Assembly: GCA_014529385.2 (NCBI GenBank)
Contig: CM043943.1
Location: forward strand, 158,058,247 to 158,122,246
Reading direction: 5' to 3'
DNA length: 64,000 nucleotides
Source of the DNA: Adiantum capillus-veneris
Taxonomy: Eukaryota > Streptophyta > Polypodiopsida > Polypodiales > Pteridaceae
A program made the translations under genes and the position numbers. Positions 1 through 10,396 of this stretch are shown here, piece by piece. Position 1 is the first letter of the stretch; each line of letters starts with the position of its first letter. The notes beneath the pieces are model-generated. The model ran no database searches. It was not told the DNA's origin and saw only the letters and a program-made list of their open reading frames with translations.

Positions 1-567
1 TTTGACAAGCAGGAAGTGGCAATGCTTCATTCTCATTTCTTAATTCGAATCGAGTACTTGTTGTCGCTATGTTTCTTTGATGAAAACCCAACAAACTAAC
101 AATTTTGATCAATTCAATGTTATTGATCTTTTGAAGCTATTCAAGATTATCATCTAAGAGGTTTTTTCCACAAAAAGCTCACTTGCATAGTGGGGCATCT
201 TGAGCTGAGTTAATGTATTAAGAACTCCAAAAAACAAGACTTGATTCAATATGTGAATCCTCAACTTGGAAGATGCATAATGTTGCATGAGGTCCTTGAG
301 TATCTCTTGTTGTTCCAATACTTGAAGCCCCAGAGTCTGCCTTTTCCAACGTCAAGCCATTGCTTTGCATATGTTCTTTCTTGACTTATTATTTGGCAAT
401 CTAAACTTGTTGGTACCAAGAGAACTCTTTTCCTTCTGGTGATTGTGTTTTTTTAATGCCCAATAGTTGTGCAGACAGGCTTGGTTACTAAGAGTTTCAT
501 TGATGCGACTAGGGTAATTGATTTCCATCCTTTTTTGATGCACTTTGTATCTCCAAGTACACATTGC

Positions 568-571
<4 letters not shown>

Positions 572-603
<32 letters not shown>
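572..603. repeat. (GA)n microsatellite
   Basis: About 16 uninterrupted GA units. The serine/leucine-rich frames across it on the minus strand are artefacts of the repeat. Confidence 0.95.
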
Positions 604-607
<4 letters not shown>

Positions 608-1727
608 TTATGGAGGTACAGTGAGCAGCACACACAGAGAGAAATTCTTGGCCATGGAGTGCATAGCAGCAAAAATTTGTCTCATGAGAAAGCCCGATAA
701 CTACACCCATATTGTTGTAAGGTCCCACCCACAACTTGTTTGAAATGTTAGAAGACTTTTTTTACAATCGTGCATGTTTAAATAAATCCATTTCCCTCTT
801 CACTTTTAACTCTTCATAACCACTCAAAAAGATTTTCTTTTCACCACAAATTCCCCAATTTAATATGATGTCAAGGACAACCCCTTTTGTACCACCAAAC
901 CCTGCTTTCAGCCGCATTGAAGTTTTCCACAGAAGGAGTCTCCATGAGATAAAAGAAGAAGAAGCAACTAGAGTGTTTACAAATAACACAACAATTGCAA
1001 AATTCACAAATATTATTCATAAACCTGTGACAAATCTTATAAGACTGTAACATCAACATTTCCATTTTGTAGCTAAAAGATCGGCTAGACACACCACACC
1101 AAATCATGTGATAGCCTCATCATCCACCATAGCTCTAAAATCAAAGCATCTAATTCCCATTGATCATGCACTTTATGTGTTTAACCCTCTCAAGAGCACA
1201 AAGAAAAGTAACAGAGTTTCTTACATTGGAGCTCCATAAGTCTTGACAACATTTGCCTATCATGTTGTTTGTATGGTAGATAATCTACCACCAACACCGG
1301 ACCAAAATTCCTGGATAATATCCACATTGAAGAATGAGGAAGAGCACAAAGCTCCAACGCCCTCAATAAGAAACTCTATTCGCCCATTAGGTAAGTGGGC
1401 TTTATATAAGAAAAATAGGGCAACTTAGGGCTTATTTTGTTGATATTTCAAGCTCATCATGTACTACTCCTAGATGACTATCATCGATAGTCATGATCAT
1501 TGGCATGCCTTGGTGGATATGCATATCTTTGCTAATGATACTATATTTGAACTACACCAACTTGGTCTACCTACCAAAGTGATGGCACACTTATCCATCC
1601 AACTCACTCACTATAAGTTCACACTAGACCGTTGTACTAGTTTCCTCTTATGTTGTATTTTCCCATTTATGCTTCATAGACATCTTATCTTGAGTTTCTC
1701 AAGAAGAACAAGTCGAAGGTTTGCCTC

Positions 1728-1729
<2 letters not shown>

Positions 1730-1810
<81 letters not shown>
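1730..1810. repeat. (GT)n microsatellite, about 40 units
   Basis: Roughly 80 bp of perfect TG/GT repeat, the longest dinucleotide tract in the window. It forces a long Cys-Val frame that should not be called a gene. Confidence 0.97.
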
Positions 1811-1811
<1 letters not shown>

Positions 1812-2910
1812 GCTATATTATATTTAATACATATACACAAAAGAACATAACGTTCAAAAGACAGCTAACTTTAGAAAAGTGGACAATGGTTAGTTAAAAA
1901 ATGACTAAGTGTTAGATTCATTTTTGTACATATAGTAAGAATGAAGCATCATTTATCGTAATTTTATACAAAAATAGTGGAGTTGTAAAGGCATAGAACA
2001 GCCAGGATCTTCAAAGTCAAAAGCCAAAGTAATTTTAAGTAAAGATAGCATTCTCACCTGCATCCATATAAGCAAGACAACGGATTTTTTAGCCTTGAAT
2101 ACGTATTTTAGGTGTCTATGAACCTATCAATTGTCATCCTTTTCCTACCTAAAATTGTTTTAACTTAAACTACCATCCAAAAAAGTTTTATTTGTTCATA
2201 CATTTTAGGATATATAATGCAATAATTCATTAGAAGTCCATTACCCTTTTTGATGCAAGTGGCTAAATTGTAATTCGTTCTTAGGCATTTTTCAAGTTTT
2301 TCATAATCCAAGTTAACCCATATTCTTTAAGAAGTATCATCAAGATTTATGGTGCAATTCCAAAAAACGAGCGAGATTTTCCGAGCAAATAAAGACTCAA
2401 GCAAACTAATCCAATTAAAGCTCAAGGAGCTTATGTAGACTTGCAACCTCGAATAGAAGTTTTAACTTGATTAAACATGGAGTCTCTTGGAGAATTCATC
2501 CTACGCACACCCATGTAGAAGCCATCTAGAATGAAGTTTGAGTTAGAAGGAATGCACAAATCAACATGTTAGCATAACCAAAGAAATTTCCATTGTAGAA
2601 ATCTCACTTAGTTCTTCAAACATGGTCCACACTATGTAGACAATATTATTTTGTCGATCAACTCTCCAACTTCTAAATTATGCCTCTAGTGAGTCTAAGT
2701 GCTTAATAAATTATGGTAAGGAACGCAAGAACCACTCGAAGACACACGAAACTTACCAAAAAGGAGAGGCACAAGAAGGCTATCTTGCCAGACCTTTGTT
2801 GGGAAGACATCTTCATTTTCTTTCAAAAGAACATCACTTTCTTTTGTCACCTTGAGCAAGGAAAATCTTGAGAGCACATCCATGATTACACTTTTTTTAA
2901 TCCCCCCCAT

Positions 2911-3139
2911 TGTTGGAATTAGGGTTGCAAGAAAACACACACAGCTTAGAGAAGACAAAGGAAGCTCAAGGCACACAACAGAGAGTGTATTACTTAGTGT
3001 TCAATGGAAAGATAAGTTAGCCTTAGAGTGATGAGCATATATACAATGCACGGGGGGAAAAACCTCCTAGAGAGGGAAAAAATGCCCCGACAGTCCTAAG
3101 TGTGTTTACACACATCACTACCACATGTATATGGTAACA
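2911..3139 (-). mobile_element. Candidate Ty1/copia 3' LTR (229 bp)
   Basis: On the minus strand the segment starts TGTTACC and ends CCAACA, so the ends carry the TG...CA termini expected of an LTR, with a TGTT/AACA inverted match. Immediately before the start lies a purine tract (minus strand CCAAGGGGGTT, 3140-3150) that would be the polypurine tract. Upstream of that is a copia RNase H. The order RNase H, polypurine tract, TG... is the normal 3' end of a copia element. No second LTR copy is present, so the boundaries are inferred from termini alone. Confidence 0.6.
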
Positions 3140-3150
3140 AACCCCCTTGG

Positions 3151-4072
3151 AGTGATGTTGTAACGAGAGCTAGCACATAGAGTAAAGGGAAGTGACATGC
3201 CCTGAGGAGATGATCAATCCACAGAGCCTCTCCCTGACATAGTGGTAATGCACCTCAATGTGCTTTGAGCATGAAAAATCCGGCTCCTCGCAACTGCCAA
3301 TGCGCTCTGACTGTCAGTGTAGATAGTGTTGGTAGTGTCCTGTCCAACACCCAAATCAGCCCCATAAGGCGTCTGAGCCATACGCACTCAACCATAGCCC
3401 TGTACTACTCAGCCTCACAACTGGAAGTGGTCACAATAGGTTGCTTCTTGCTCAACCATGATATGCATGAGCTTCCAAGCATGAAACCAAAACCACTCGT
3501 GGACACTCATGTGTCAAAACAACCATCCTAATCTGAGTCCAAAAAAGCATGTAAGTCTAGTGACAATGATCCCCCCTTTGGATAAAACAAGCCACGATCT
3601 AAAGTGCCACTCAAGTAGCAAAAAATCCTCTTTACATCCTGCAAATGCTTAGACCTTGGGCTATGCATAAATCTGATGACCTGTGAGACTGCAAACTAAA
3701 TATCCGACCTCATGTTGCATACATAAAAAAGGAATCCAATAGCAGTTTGGTGAAGAGCATTCAAATCAACCTTAAATTCAGCAATATGTCTCTCATTAGG
3801 ACCAGTGATCAGCAAATCATCCACATAAAGAACCACAATGAGAAGTACATCACCCTCACGCTTTACATACAATGTGCTTTCTGTTGGACTGTTACAAAAG
3901 CCTCGTTTGACCAAATGAGTGTCAGCCTTCTCATACCAAGCACGACAAGATTGCTTCAGCCCATAGAAAGCTTTATTACATTTGGATACCTTATCCTCTT
4001 GTCCTTTCTTGACAAAATTATGAGGCTGCATTACATAAACTTCCTAAAATATGCCGCCATCCAAGAAGGCAG
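3151..4072 (-). pseudogene. Ty1/copia pol 3' fragment (reverse transcriptase to RNase H)
   Basis: Degenerate minus-strand coding DNA. From about 4072 downward it reads the copia RT block TAFLDGG, then an open stretch at 4031-3696 containing NKAFYGLKQS and the catalytic YVDDLLITG. From about 3530 to 3230 it reads the copia RNase H region, with SWLSKKQPIVTTSSCEAEY and then KHIEVHYHYVRE. Frameshifts and stops (for example a TAG before EVYVMQPHNF) show it is dead. These motifs are diagnostic of Ty1/copia pol. Gag, protease and integrase of this element are absent; a gypsy element is joined to its left (coding 5') side instead. Confidence 0.85.
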
Positions 4073-4400
4073 TAACAATGTACAATGTACGAAAACCAGT
4101 CTTTACAATATCTTCATTCATTATCCTTATTTGACGATAGCCCCTTTTTAGGTCAATCCTAATGAAGTAGGTAGAGCCTTGTAGCTTATCAAACAGATCT
4201 TATACCCGCGGTACGGGAAATTTGTTTTTGATAGTGATCCGGTTTAGTGCTCTATAGTCGGCATACATACAATATGTGATGTCTTTCTTTTGCACTAGTA
4301 GGACTGGTGAAAAAAAGGGAGAGGAGCTAGGCCTCACCATCCCCTTGTCTACCAGTTCATGCACTTGCCTCATAATCTCCTCCTGTTGAGCTTGAGAAAC
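4073..4400 (-). pseudogene. N-terminal part of gypsy reverse transcriptase
   Basis: The minus strand contains fingers and palm motifs of Ty3/gypsy RT: RALNRITIKN, FDKLQGSTYF and RIDLKRGYRQIRI. RT ends abruptly at FRTLYIV (about 4075), before the YxDD box. The next codons, still in frame, belong to copia RT. Confidence 0.8.
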
Positions 4401-4403
4401 TCT

Positions 4404-5130
4404 CTAAGGATGTTTATAAGGTGGTGAGCTCCCATGTAGAAGCTCTATCTTATGGTCATCATCCCCTTGTTTTGGAGGTAACTTCATAGGCATGTCGTTG
4501 ATAAAAACATCTTGGAATCTATTTAGAGAATTAGACAACTGTAATTCTTCTTGATTACTATCACTTTGATTTGGTAAAACATTAGGATCATTTATGGACT
4601 CTTTGACAAAAATCATATAAGCAAAAACTAAGCTTTTTTCATTGACTTATCAAATGCATGTGAATTTACAAGAGGTATATTACAACCCAACACATTGGCA
4701 TCTATATACATGTTCTTTTCCTTGTAGGTGAAATAAATTCTCCTTTCAGGGAACTTCATGTTGGAAGCCATGTGGTTGAACCATGGTGGCCCTAGGATAA
4801 TATCCTCATGTTGGAGAGGGAAGATGAAAAATTCTTCTTTGTCGACGTAGCTTTGGACATGAAGCCTCAATTTCCCAATCAAGGAAGTAATGAAGGCTTA
4901 TTGTCCCTTGAAAGCTCCATCGGTAGTTACAGTATCTCCCATCTCAAAAGCTTGTATACCCAACTTAGTGGCCAACCCCGTTGATATGAAGTTGTGAGTA
5001 GAGCCAGGGTCAAAAAGGATGAAGGTATCATGCTCCCTCACCTTTCCTCAAGCATAGGAAAGAGATGATCCTTTGCAATGATTATCCTCTTTTGGAGCTT
5101 CGACCGTGGAAGCTCTAGGACTCTCATAGC
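4404..5130 (-). pseudogene. Gypsy aspartic protease and linker to RT (broken)
   Basis: Around 5040-4960 the minus strand reads the retropepsin-like active site FILFDPGSTHNFIS. This is followed by IGKLRLHVQSYVDKEEFFI and LGPPWFNHM at 4882-4628 and an acidic linker at 4616-4404. The homologous stretch is in the same order in the other two family members. Stop codons separate the open segments. Confidence 0.75.
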
Positions 5131-5212
5131 GTACATTTCTTTTGGGGCAAGAACGATAACCATGTCCTTGCTCCCCACACTTGAAACATTTTATGATCCT
5201 TTCAAAAAGCCT

Positions 5213-6499
5213 CTAGCTCTTCAAGAGAGAGTTTATTTTTAGCTTTGTAAACTCCCTTCTCCTTGGTCTTGTTGTTGTTGTTGTTGTTGTTGTTGGAGTT
5301 GGAGTTGGAACTGGAGTTACCTTGGAAAGAGTTTTGAGCATTGTGCTTTCCTGTTGAATCATTTTGGTCTTTGTTTTCCATGGCTTGGCATTTCTTTTAG
5401 CCCATTGTTGGAAATTAATGTGAGAAGCAACCATAGTGTGGTGGATGACTTCAGTGATAGTACTAGGCCGATGTGAGTTGACATACTCGGCCATTTCTTC
5501 AAGTAATCTGGCACAAAATTGTTGCTTTTGCTCGGCAAAGTCTATCTTTTGAAAGACTGCAGCTTTGAGATGTAAATCCCAAAACTTGTCCACATATTTT
5601 TGGATAGACTCATTGGAGAGCAGCTTCAAACTCTGCCATTTGGTGAGCACTTTATCTTTGGCGTCACTTGTAAGGAATTGTTTCATGATGGAAACTCGTA
5701 GAGTTTTTCATGTCTTTGGAGCTTTGCCATTTCCATGAGGGCTAGCCCACCATTGTCAAGCAGATTTTTTAAAGTGCATAGCTACATGATGTAGCTTGAT
5801 GGAATCTATGAAGCCTCGTCTCCAAAGGCAACATCAAATTGCTGGATGAAGGCCAAAACTTTGTCGCTAACACCAAAGGTGCCATCATAGGTTAGAAAAG
5901 AGATACTCTTTCCTCCCTCTTTGAACTTCTTAAGCTTGTAGGACATTTTCCTAGCAATGTAGGATTTGCGATGTCTCTCCTCTTGTATTCTATAGGAGAA
6001 TAGCCGCTGATTCGTCAGAAGAGGAGGAAGATGATGAAGATGGAGAAGAGGGTGACCTCTTTCTCACCTTTTTCTTCCTTTGATTCCTATCTTCCCTTTC
6101 GGAGTGATGAGGAGAAGGACTATAGGATGATTTTTTCCTCTCGGGAGGAGTTGGGGATTGTTGAGACCTCCGTCTTCGTGGAGCCATATCTTCAGACAAA
6201 TTTGGAGATTCACTTCTTTCTCATTCATTGGATTCCTCCTCTTTTCTTATCAATGAGAGTCTTCTTTTGGAAGTCTCAACAAGAGGCTTCCTAAGCTCTC
6301 TCTCTTCTTGGAGAGGTAGGGAAATCCCATAAGCACAAAGTTGTCTGGTAACTTCGGCTTGCAAGGCAAGGTTGCCCATAGCTTGTTGCAACCTAGTAAC
6401 AAGATAGTTCACAAACATTGGGGCATCATCAGTAGCATCTTCATGTGCAAAATCAAAGTTGTCATTATTCATTCTACTCTCTTTATTATTTTCAGCCAT
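5213..6499 (-). pseudogene. Gypsy gag (broken)
   Basis: The frame opens at 6499 with MAENNKESRMNNDNF, followed by RLQQAMGN and an Arg/Ser-rich linker (6199-5990). It continues after several breaks into the capsid-like stretch at 5686-5213, which includes the NFQQ.AKRNAK segment and a low-complexity tail. A CCHC zinc knuckle beginning CFKCGEQGHGY lies just beyond, at about 5190-5130. Gag forms the virus-like particle and binds RNA. Stops and frameshifts between the open stretches show it is no longer translated as one protein. Confidence 0.8.
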
Positions 6500-6891
6500 G
6501 CTAACTAAACTTATGTATATGCTACTTTGTGCTTTGGTACCCTCAGAAACCTTAGTTGCTACTCTTCTTTACTTTTGAAAATTAGTTCTCAAGCAGCCAC
6601 ACCCATGGTTTAGAGACTATTGATTGCAAAGAGTAGTGGAGAGGGTCTAACATTGCTCGGTTGATTATGGTTCCTGTTGAGCTTGCTAGTAGCTCAATAA
6701 TGGTTAAGCTAAAGGCAAGCCCCGAAAGACTCCATTATTAAGTCTATAGTTCCCAACGGTGTACCTGAAACTAAGTACTTTTCAACCAAGATAATAGATC
6801 CATGTCCCACTTACCTCTTGCAATGAACATGTGCAACCTTTCATGGACAACTTAAGGACCTCTCTTCTTAAGCAAGAAAAGAGAAACCAAT

Positions 6892-6904
6892 AGCTTTGAT
6901 ACCA
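6892..6904 (-). promoter_or_regulatory. Primer-binding site (initiator Met tRNA type)
   Basis: The minus strand reads TGGTATCAAAGCT directly after an LTR-like CA end. It matches the initiator-Met tRNA 3' end (TGGTATCAGAGC) except for one base. The same sequence follows the 5' LTR of the related element at 16261. Confidence 0.85.
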
Positions 6905-6905
6905 A

Positions 6906-7046
6906 TGTAATGGAATATGGCTTTTGTCAGGACAACGGCAAGGCAGTGTGGAAAGGGAGTCCAACTAGGGCAAAGGGCCAGGGGCCATGCTATGTAGTGG
7001 GTGGTTGGGAGGTGGACTCCTGGGTTCTAGTTCCCCTTGTCTTACA
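6906..7046. other. 141-bp TG...CA segment between two outward-facing primer-binding sites
   Basis: The segment starts TGTAATGG and ends CTTACA, so it looks LTR-terminated in both orientations. Its first 16 bp resemble the terminal bases of the gypsy LTR (minus strand). Its last bases precede a plus-strand primer-binding site at 7048. It may be two abutting LTR remnants or one very short LTR. Confidence 0.5.
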
Positions 7047-7047
7047 T

Positions 7048-7060
7048 TGATATCAGAGCT
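7048..7060 (+). promoter_or_regulatory. Second primer-binding site, plus strand
   Basis: TGATATCAGAGCT differs at one base from the initiator-Met tRNA complement. It follows a CTTACA LTR-like end after one or two spacer bases. No gag or pol is seen downstream, so the element it belonged to would be non-autonomous or truncated. Confidence 0.55.
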
Positions 7061-8070
7061 AGGTGGAGAGGAAGGAGGAGGGTGGAGCCATGGCGCATGG
7101 ATTTCTCTTTCCCTCTAAGCATGGTTCTCTCTCTCTCTCTCCCTCTCTCTCGGAATCTCTCTCCCTCTCTCGTTCGTGGATCTCGGCATGGCGAAGCATG
7201 GCTTTTGCCAAGGAGGAGGGCTTTTTTTTTATGGTAAGGCCAACCCATGAGGGTGCAGGAGGATTGCATGCAAGCTTGCATGGCGTGCAAAACCGCTTGC
7301 ATGGAGGACGATGGAGAAGCATGCGGCTTTGCTAAGGAGGAAAGCAGCGCGGGCATCGACCCCTGCACACAAAGGCCCGCCTTTGCGGCTGCAGTAAATG
7401 AAATGGCGTTGGTTCCAAACAGGAGCGCCATGCCATAACAAGGGTTTTTCGACATGCTCGCAAGCCCCGCGGAGGACCCCATCGCCCCTTGCGTTCGTCT
7501 TTCTCCTGCGCTGTGGCGGCAGCACGCCATGGCATCTTTGCAAAAAACAGTTTATTTATTTATTTTTAATTAAGCCAAGGGAGGGTGCCCACGCCCCCCC
7601 CCCCCCCCCCCCCTTCACCTCTTTGTTCTTCGCGCAAGGCACCATACCAAGCCACCATATGGGGACGGAGCAATACGAATCTTCAACATGTAGAATTTTT
7701 TGTAAACCTCAGAAATTCACAACACTTATCATGTGAGTGCGAATTTTGGTTGCAGCGGATTTCTCAAATGCAAGGCAGTAGACGCACTGGCGCCTTTCCC
7801 ACAACACTCCACAAGAGGCAAGAAACATGCAAGGATGAAAGCGACCATCTTGTCATAGGATTGGAAGATTCATCCAAATGCCACTTCATAAATTTGACAT
7901 GTAAGGGAGGTACGCATCTCAATAAGGTTTACAATTTTTGCATTTGACTAAGTTTTTAGGCAAAACATGCACAAATGGTTAACGAATGGTTAACGGTCAC
8001 AAAAAAACTTATTTTTTCAAATTTGAAAAAAACTTACAGATTTTAAAAGAACACACATAGTGAACCCCCC

Positions 8071-8111
<41 letters not shown>

Positions 8112-8336
8112 GTCCTAGTCTAATTGTGTGTACTTGGGTTTTGGGAGAGATAGTGAGTTGATAGTTATATTTGAGAAAAATTTGAATAATTCAAGCTCCC
8201 ATCCTCCTGCTCTCCCATCCTCCCGCTCTCCCAACATTCGTTCTCTCTCTCTCTCTCTCTCCTCTCTCTCCTCTCTCGTCTTTTCACTTCATTATTATCT
8301 CAACCACACTTCCATTGAAGGCCCTTGTGTAAATTT

Positions 8337-8400
<64 letters not shown>

Positions 8401-8534
8401 CGAAGCTATGCACACATATTCCTGGCCTTGCTTCTTTTTGTCTCTATTCATCTAAGGTGTGGACTCAAAAACACACATCAAGACATTGACAATTGAGTGT
8501 GACACATTTTCTTGCAAGGTATTAGTTGGACAGA
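7061..8534. other. GC-rich, low-complexity DNA, possibly the body of a non-autonomous LTR element
   Basis: 7061-7560 is markedly GC-rich with CT tracts and repeated words such as GAAGCATG and AAGGAGGA. Six overlapping short frames occur on both strands, which is typical of composition rather than coding. A run of 20 C (7594-7613), a (GT)n tract (8073-8110) and (CT)n tracts (about 8241-8275 and 8339-8398) follow. I recognise no gene. Confidence 0.5.
8339..8398. repeat. (CT)n microsatellite
   Basis: About 29 uninterrupted CT units. Confidence 0.95.
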
Positions 8535-8764
8535 GTCTATACATGGAAGCTATTTCTTATTGCCATGTAGAGGACACATTATTTATGGCTAGTAAATTAC
8601 AATCAACATAAATGAATGACGGGAGATTGATTTTTGGGCCCCTCAAAGGAATGCTTTGGAGATGGTCTATACATGGGCAGTATTTGTTATTACCGCGTAG
8701 AGGAATCCAATATAGATGAAATAACATGAGATTCATTTTTGAGCCCCTCAAAACCATGCCTTGT
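8535..8764. repeat. Imperfect tandem duplication, 130-bp period
   Basis: GTCTATACATGG recurs at 8535 and 8665. It is followed in both copies by TATT, TATTxCC, GTAGAGGA, then GAGATT..TTTTTG.GCCCCTCAAA. The second copy is slightly shorter. No coding potential is seen. Confidence 0.85.
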
Positions 8765-9068
8765 AAGTTTGTAAACTGTTAATGACAATACTAGTTGAGT
8801 ACACACTCTCTCGCTCAATAGTTTTTTTGTCTTCAGAAACGAACAGTGGATTCCTTGTATGGTGAACAAGGGGAAAAAGAACATCATGATGGTAGAGTCT
8901 AGAGAGATGATACAAGTGGGAACCCTGCTCACAAATCCCTGGTTGTAGTAAATACATAAATTGACACATGTTTGGTAGTATTCCCAAGCAAAGTATTATA
9001 CCTCAATGTCACTTTTTGGACACGATAAACAATCTATTCAATGCATGCTTCGATCAAGGAGGTTTTGT

Positions 9069-9255
9069 TGTCATAAAATCTAATATCTAACTAACCCGAA
9101 TGATTTTCTCATATTAAACTGATCATTTAATGTGGGAGAATAAACGGGAACAAGAGTTATAATATAGACATGTGCTTATGGATTTATCTCAACACGGGGC
9201 CAAAGTCAGTGCATCCAAATAAGACATGGTCTGCCAAAGAGCAATGCTAGCTAAT
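9069..9255 (+). repeat. 5' LTR of outer gypsy element, first part
   Basis: This segment aligns almost base for base with the start of the 3' LTR at 22003 (TGTCATAAAATCTAATATC... to GCTAGCTAA). It stops where the nested element is inserted. 9251-9255 (CTAAT) is the target site duplicated on insertion. Confidence 0.93.
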
Positions 9256-9376
9256 TGTTAACCCTCACGCACATTCCTATCACCTACGACGGACGCTGTA
9301 TTACTTATTTGGTAGAGTCAGGTACCGGGCTTGTCGGTCCAATATGAAAAGGGTAAGAGTGATCGCCGATGAGAGG
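9256..9376 (+). repeat. Truncated 5' LTR of nested element (121 bp)
   Basis: This aligns with 14328-14448 without gaps, with five differences counted by eye. At 9377 the sequence jumps from LTR into gag-coding DNA, removing about 490 bp of LTR, the primer-binding site and the leader. The junction falls near the word GATTAGC, which also occurs about 30 bp further on in the intact LTR. Confidence 0.85.
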
Positions 9377-10396
9377 ATTAGCATGTCACATATGACGTCT
9401 GCTATGCCTAGGGCCACACATATGAACTTTGGGCCACCACATGGCACAACATCGTACCCAACATGGAACCCAAGGGCTTCCTATGCACCAAGCCCAATGC
9501 CAATACCTACTCCACATGTAGTCTCTGGAGCGCCTTCACCCACGATGCCTGCTCACTTAGGTGACTTGGCAACATTTGCTCAAGCTATTGGTCAATCTAT
9601 TGCTGAGAATATGCATAACACGCCTGATAGAGAGCCTAGAAGTAAGGCAGTACAAATAGCCAAGCTCACACAAAAATTTAGTGGAGACGGGGATGTGAGA
9701 AAGCATATGGAAGTGTTTGAACAAATATGCGATTCTCTAGGAGAACACAATGACCTGCATAAGAGTAATGCTTTAAGCCTAACCTTAAGTGGAAAGGCAT
9801 GGGATTGGTATAGAACCCTAAGGGTGGAAGAAAAAACGATTTACCCTACTCTTAGGAGATTATTCTTAAAAGAATACATACGAGAGGGAGTGCTTTGGGG
9901 TGTAGCCTCTCAGCTCCAGAAAGCCCAACGAGAGGAAGGAGAGTCGGTGAGGGACTTTATTAGTCGCTTGAAGCATTTGAATTCTCGTTTTGTAATCCAA
10001 ATGAGCGCTTCAATAATAATCAATTGCTTGATAGATTCATTAGGCGATTACTACAATGGCCTAGTCATTAGAGGTATCACCACTTGGGAAGCAGTCACCA
10101 CCAATACGATCCAATTGGATGATAATTTAACGATTCAAGGAGAAAGAGTGTCTGTTGAGCCTAAATCTATTAGCTCACAAGCATTGGGGCATCAGCCAAT
10201 GACCCTAAAGCCTATTGCTAAGGAGCCAAAGATTTTTGAGATGACTTTAGCAGATCTCACCAAGGCTATTCAAGAGAGTCTTAGAGACAATCGTGCTCCG
10301 CAAAACAATCACATGTATCCAAGAAGGGAGCAACAATGGTGCTTAGTATGCTATGGACCGCATAGTACCAGTGAATGCCCTACGCCCTACTTTTAG
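9344..10396 (+). CDS. Gag-like protein of nested element (350 aa)
   Basis: Retrotransposon Gag that would form particles around RNA. Residues 1-11 (MKRVRVIADER) come from LTR sequence because of the 5' deletion, so the start is not ancestral. A Pro-rich stretch follows at about 25-65. The Gag capsid-like domain lies at about 105-235 and includes AKLTQKFSGDGDVRKHMEVF, GKAWDWYRTL and ESVRDFISRLKHLN, which resemble the plant retrotransposon Gag family. A zinc-knuckle-like CLVCYGPHSTSEC lies near the C-terminus. The frame then stops, and further knuckles continue in other frames, so the ancestral protein was longer. Confidence 0.8.
   Translation: MKRVRVIADERISMSHMTSAMPRATHMNFGPPHGTTSYPTWNPRASYAPSPMPIPTPHVVSGAPSPTMPAHLGDLATFAQAIGQSIAENMHNTPDREPRSKAVQIAKLTQKFSGDGDVRKHMEVFEQICDSLGEHNDLHKSNALSLTLSGKAWDWYRTLRVEEKTIYPTLRRLFLKEYIREGVLWGVASQLQKAQREEGESVRDFISRLKHLNSRFVIQMSASIIINCLIDSLGDYYNGLVIRGITTWEAVTTNTIQLDDNLTIQGERVSVEPKSISSQALGHQPMTLKPIAKEPKIFEMTLADLTKAIQESLRDNRAPQNNHMYPRREQQWCLVCYGPHSTSECPTPYF

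Larger units (their letters stand above)
1..2910. other. Noncoding, AT-rich DNA with microsatellites
   Basis: No convincing gene is seen. Reading frames here are short, uninterrupted only by chance or driven by dinucleotide repeats, and match no family I recognise. The (GA)n and (GT)n tracts are listed separately. The right end borders the copia-type LTR that starts at 2911. Confidence 0.6.
4073..6905 (-). mobile_element. Ty3/gypsy 5' half (leader, gag, protease, start of RT), truncated
   Basis: On the minus strand this reads in order: primer-binding site (6892-6904), leader, gag, zinc knuckle, protease and the first part of RT, ending inside RT at about 4073. The proteins closely resemble those of the two other gypsy elements in the window (9069-23582 and 32200-41282), so it belongs to the same family. 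The 5' LTR is nearly all missing: only about 16 bp to the right of 6906 resembles the family's LTR end. The 3' half is replaced by copia sequence. Confidence 0.85.

Noticed and set aside
1474-1827. 117-codon frame ending in a long Cys-Val run
   Set aside because: Most of the C-terminal part is the (GT)n microsatellite; no domain or splice support.
2695-2976. 93-codon minus-strand frame
   Set aside because: It spans the candidate copia LTR boundary, so it is a chance frame across unrelated sequences.
7042-7543. Several overlapping frames of 60-160 codons on both strands
   Set aside because: GC-rich, low-complexity DNA keeps all frames open; no known motif and mutual overlap.
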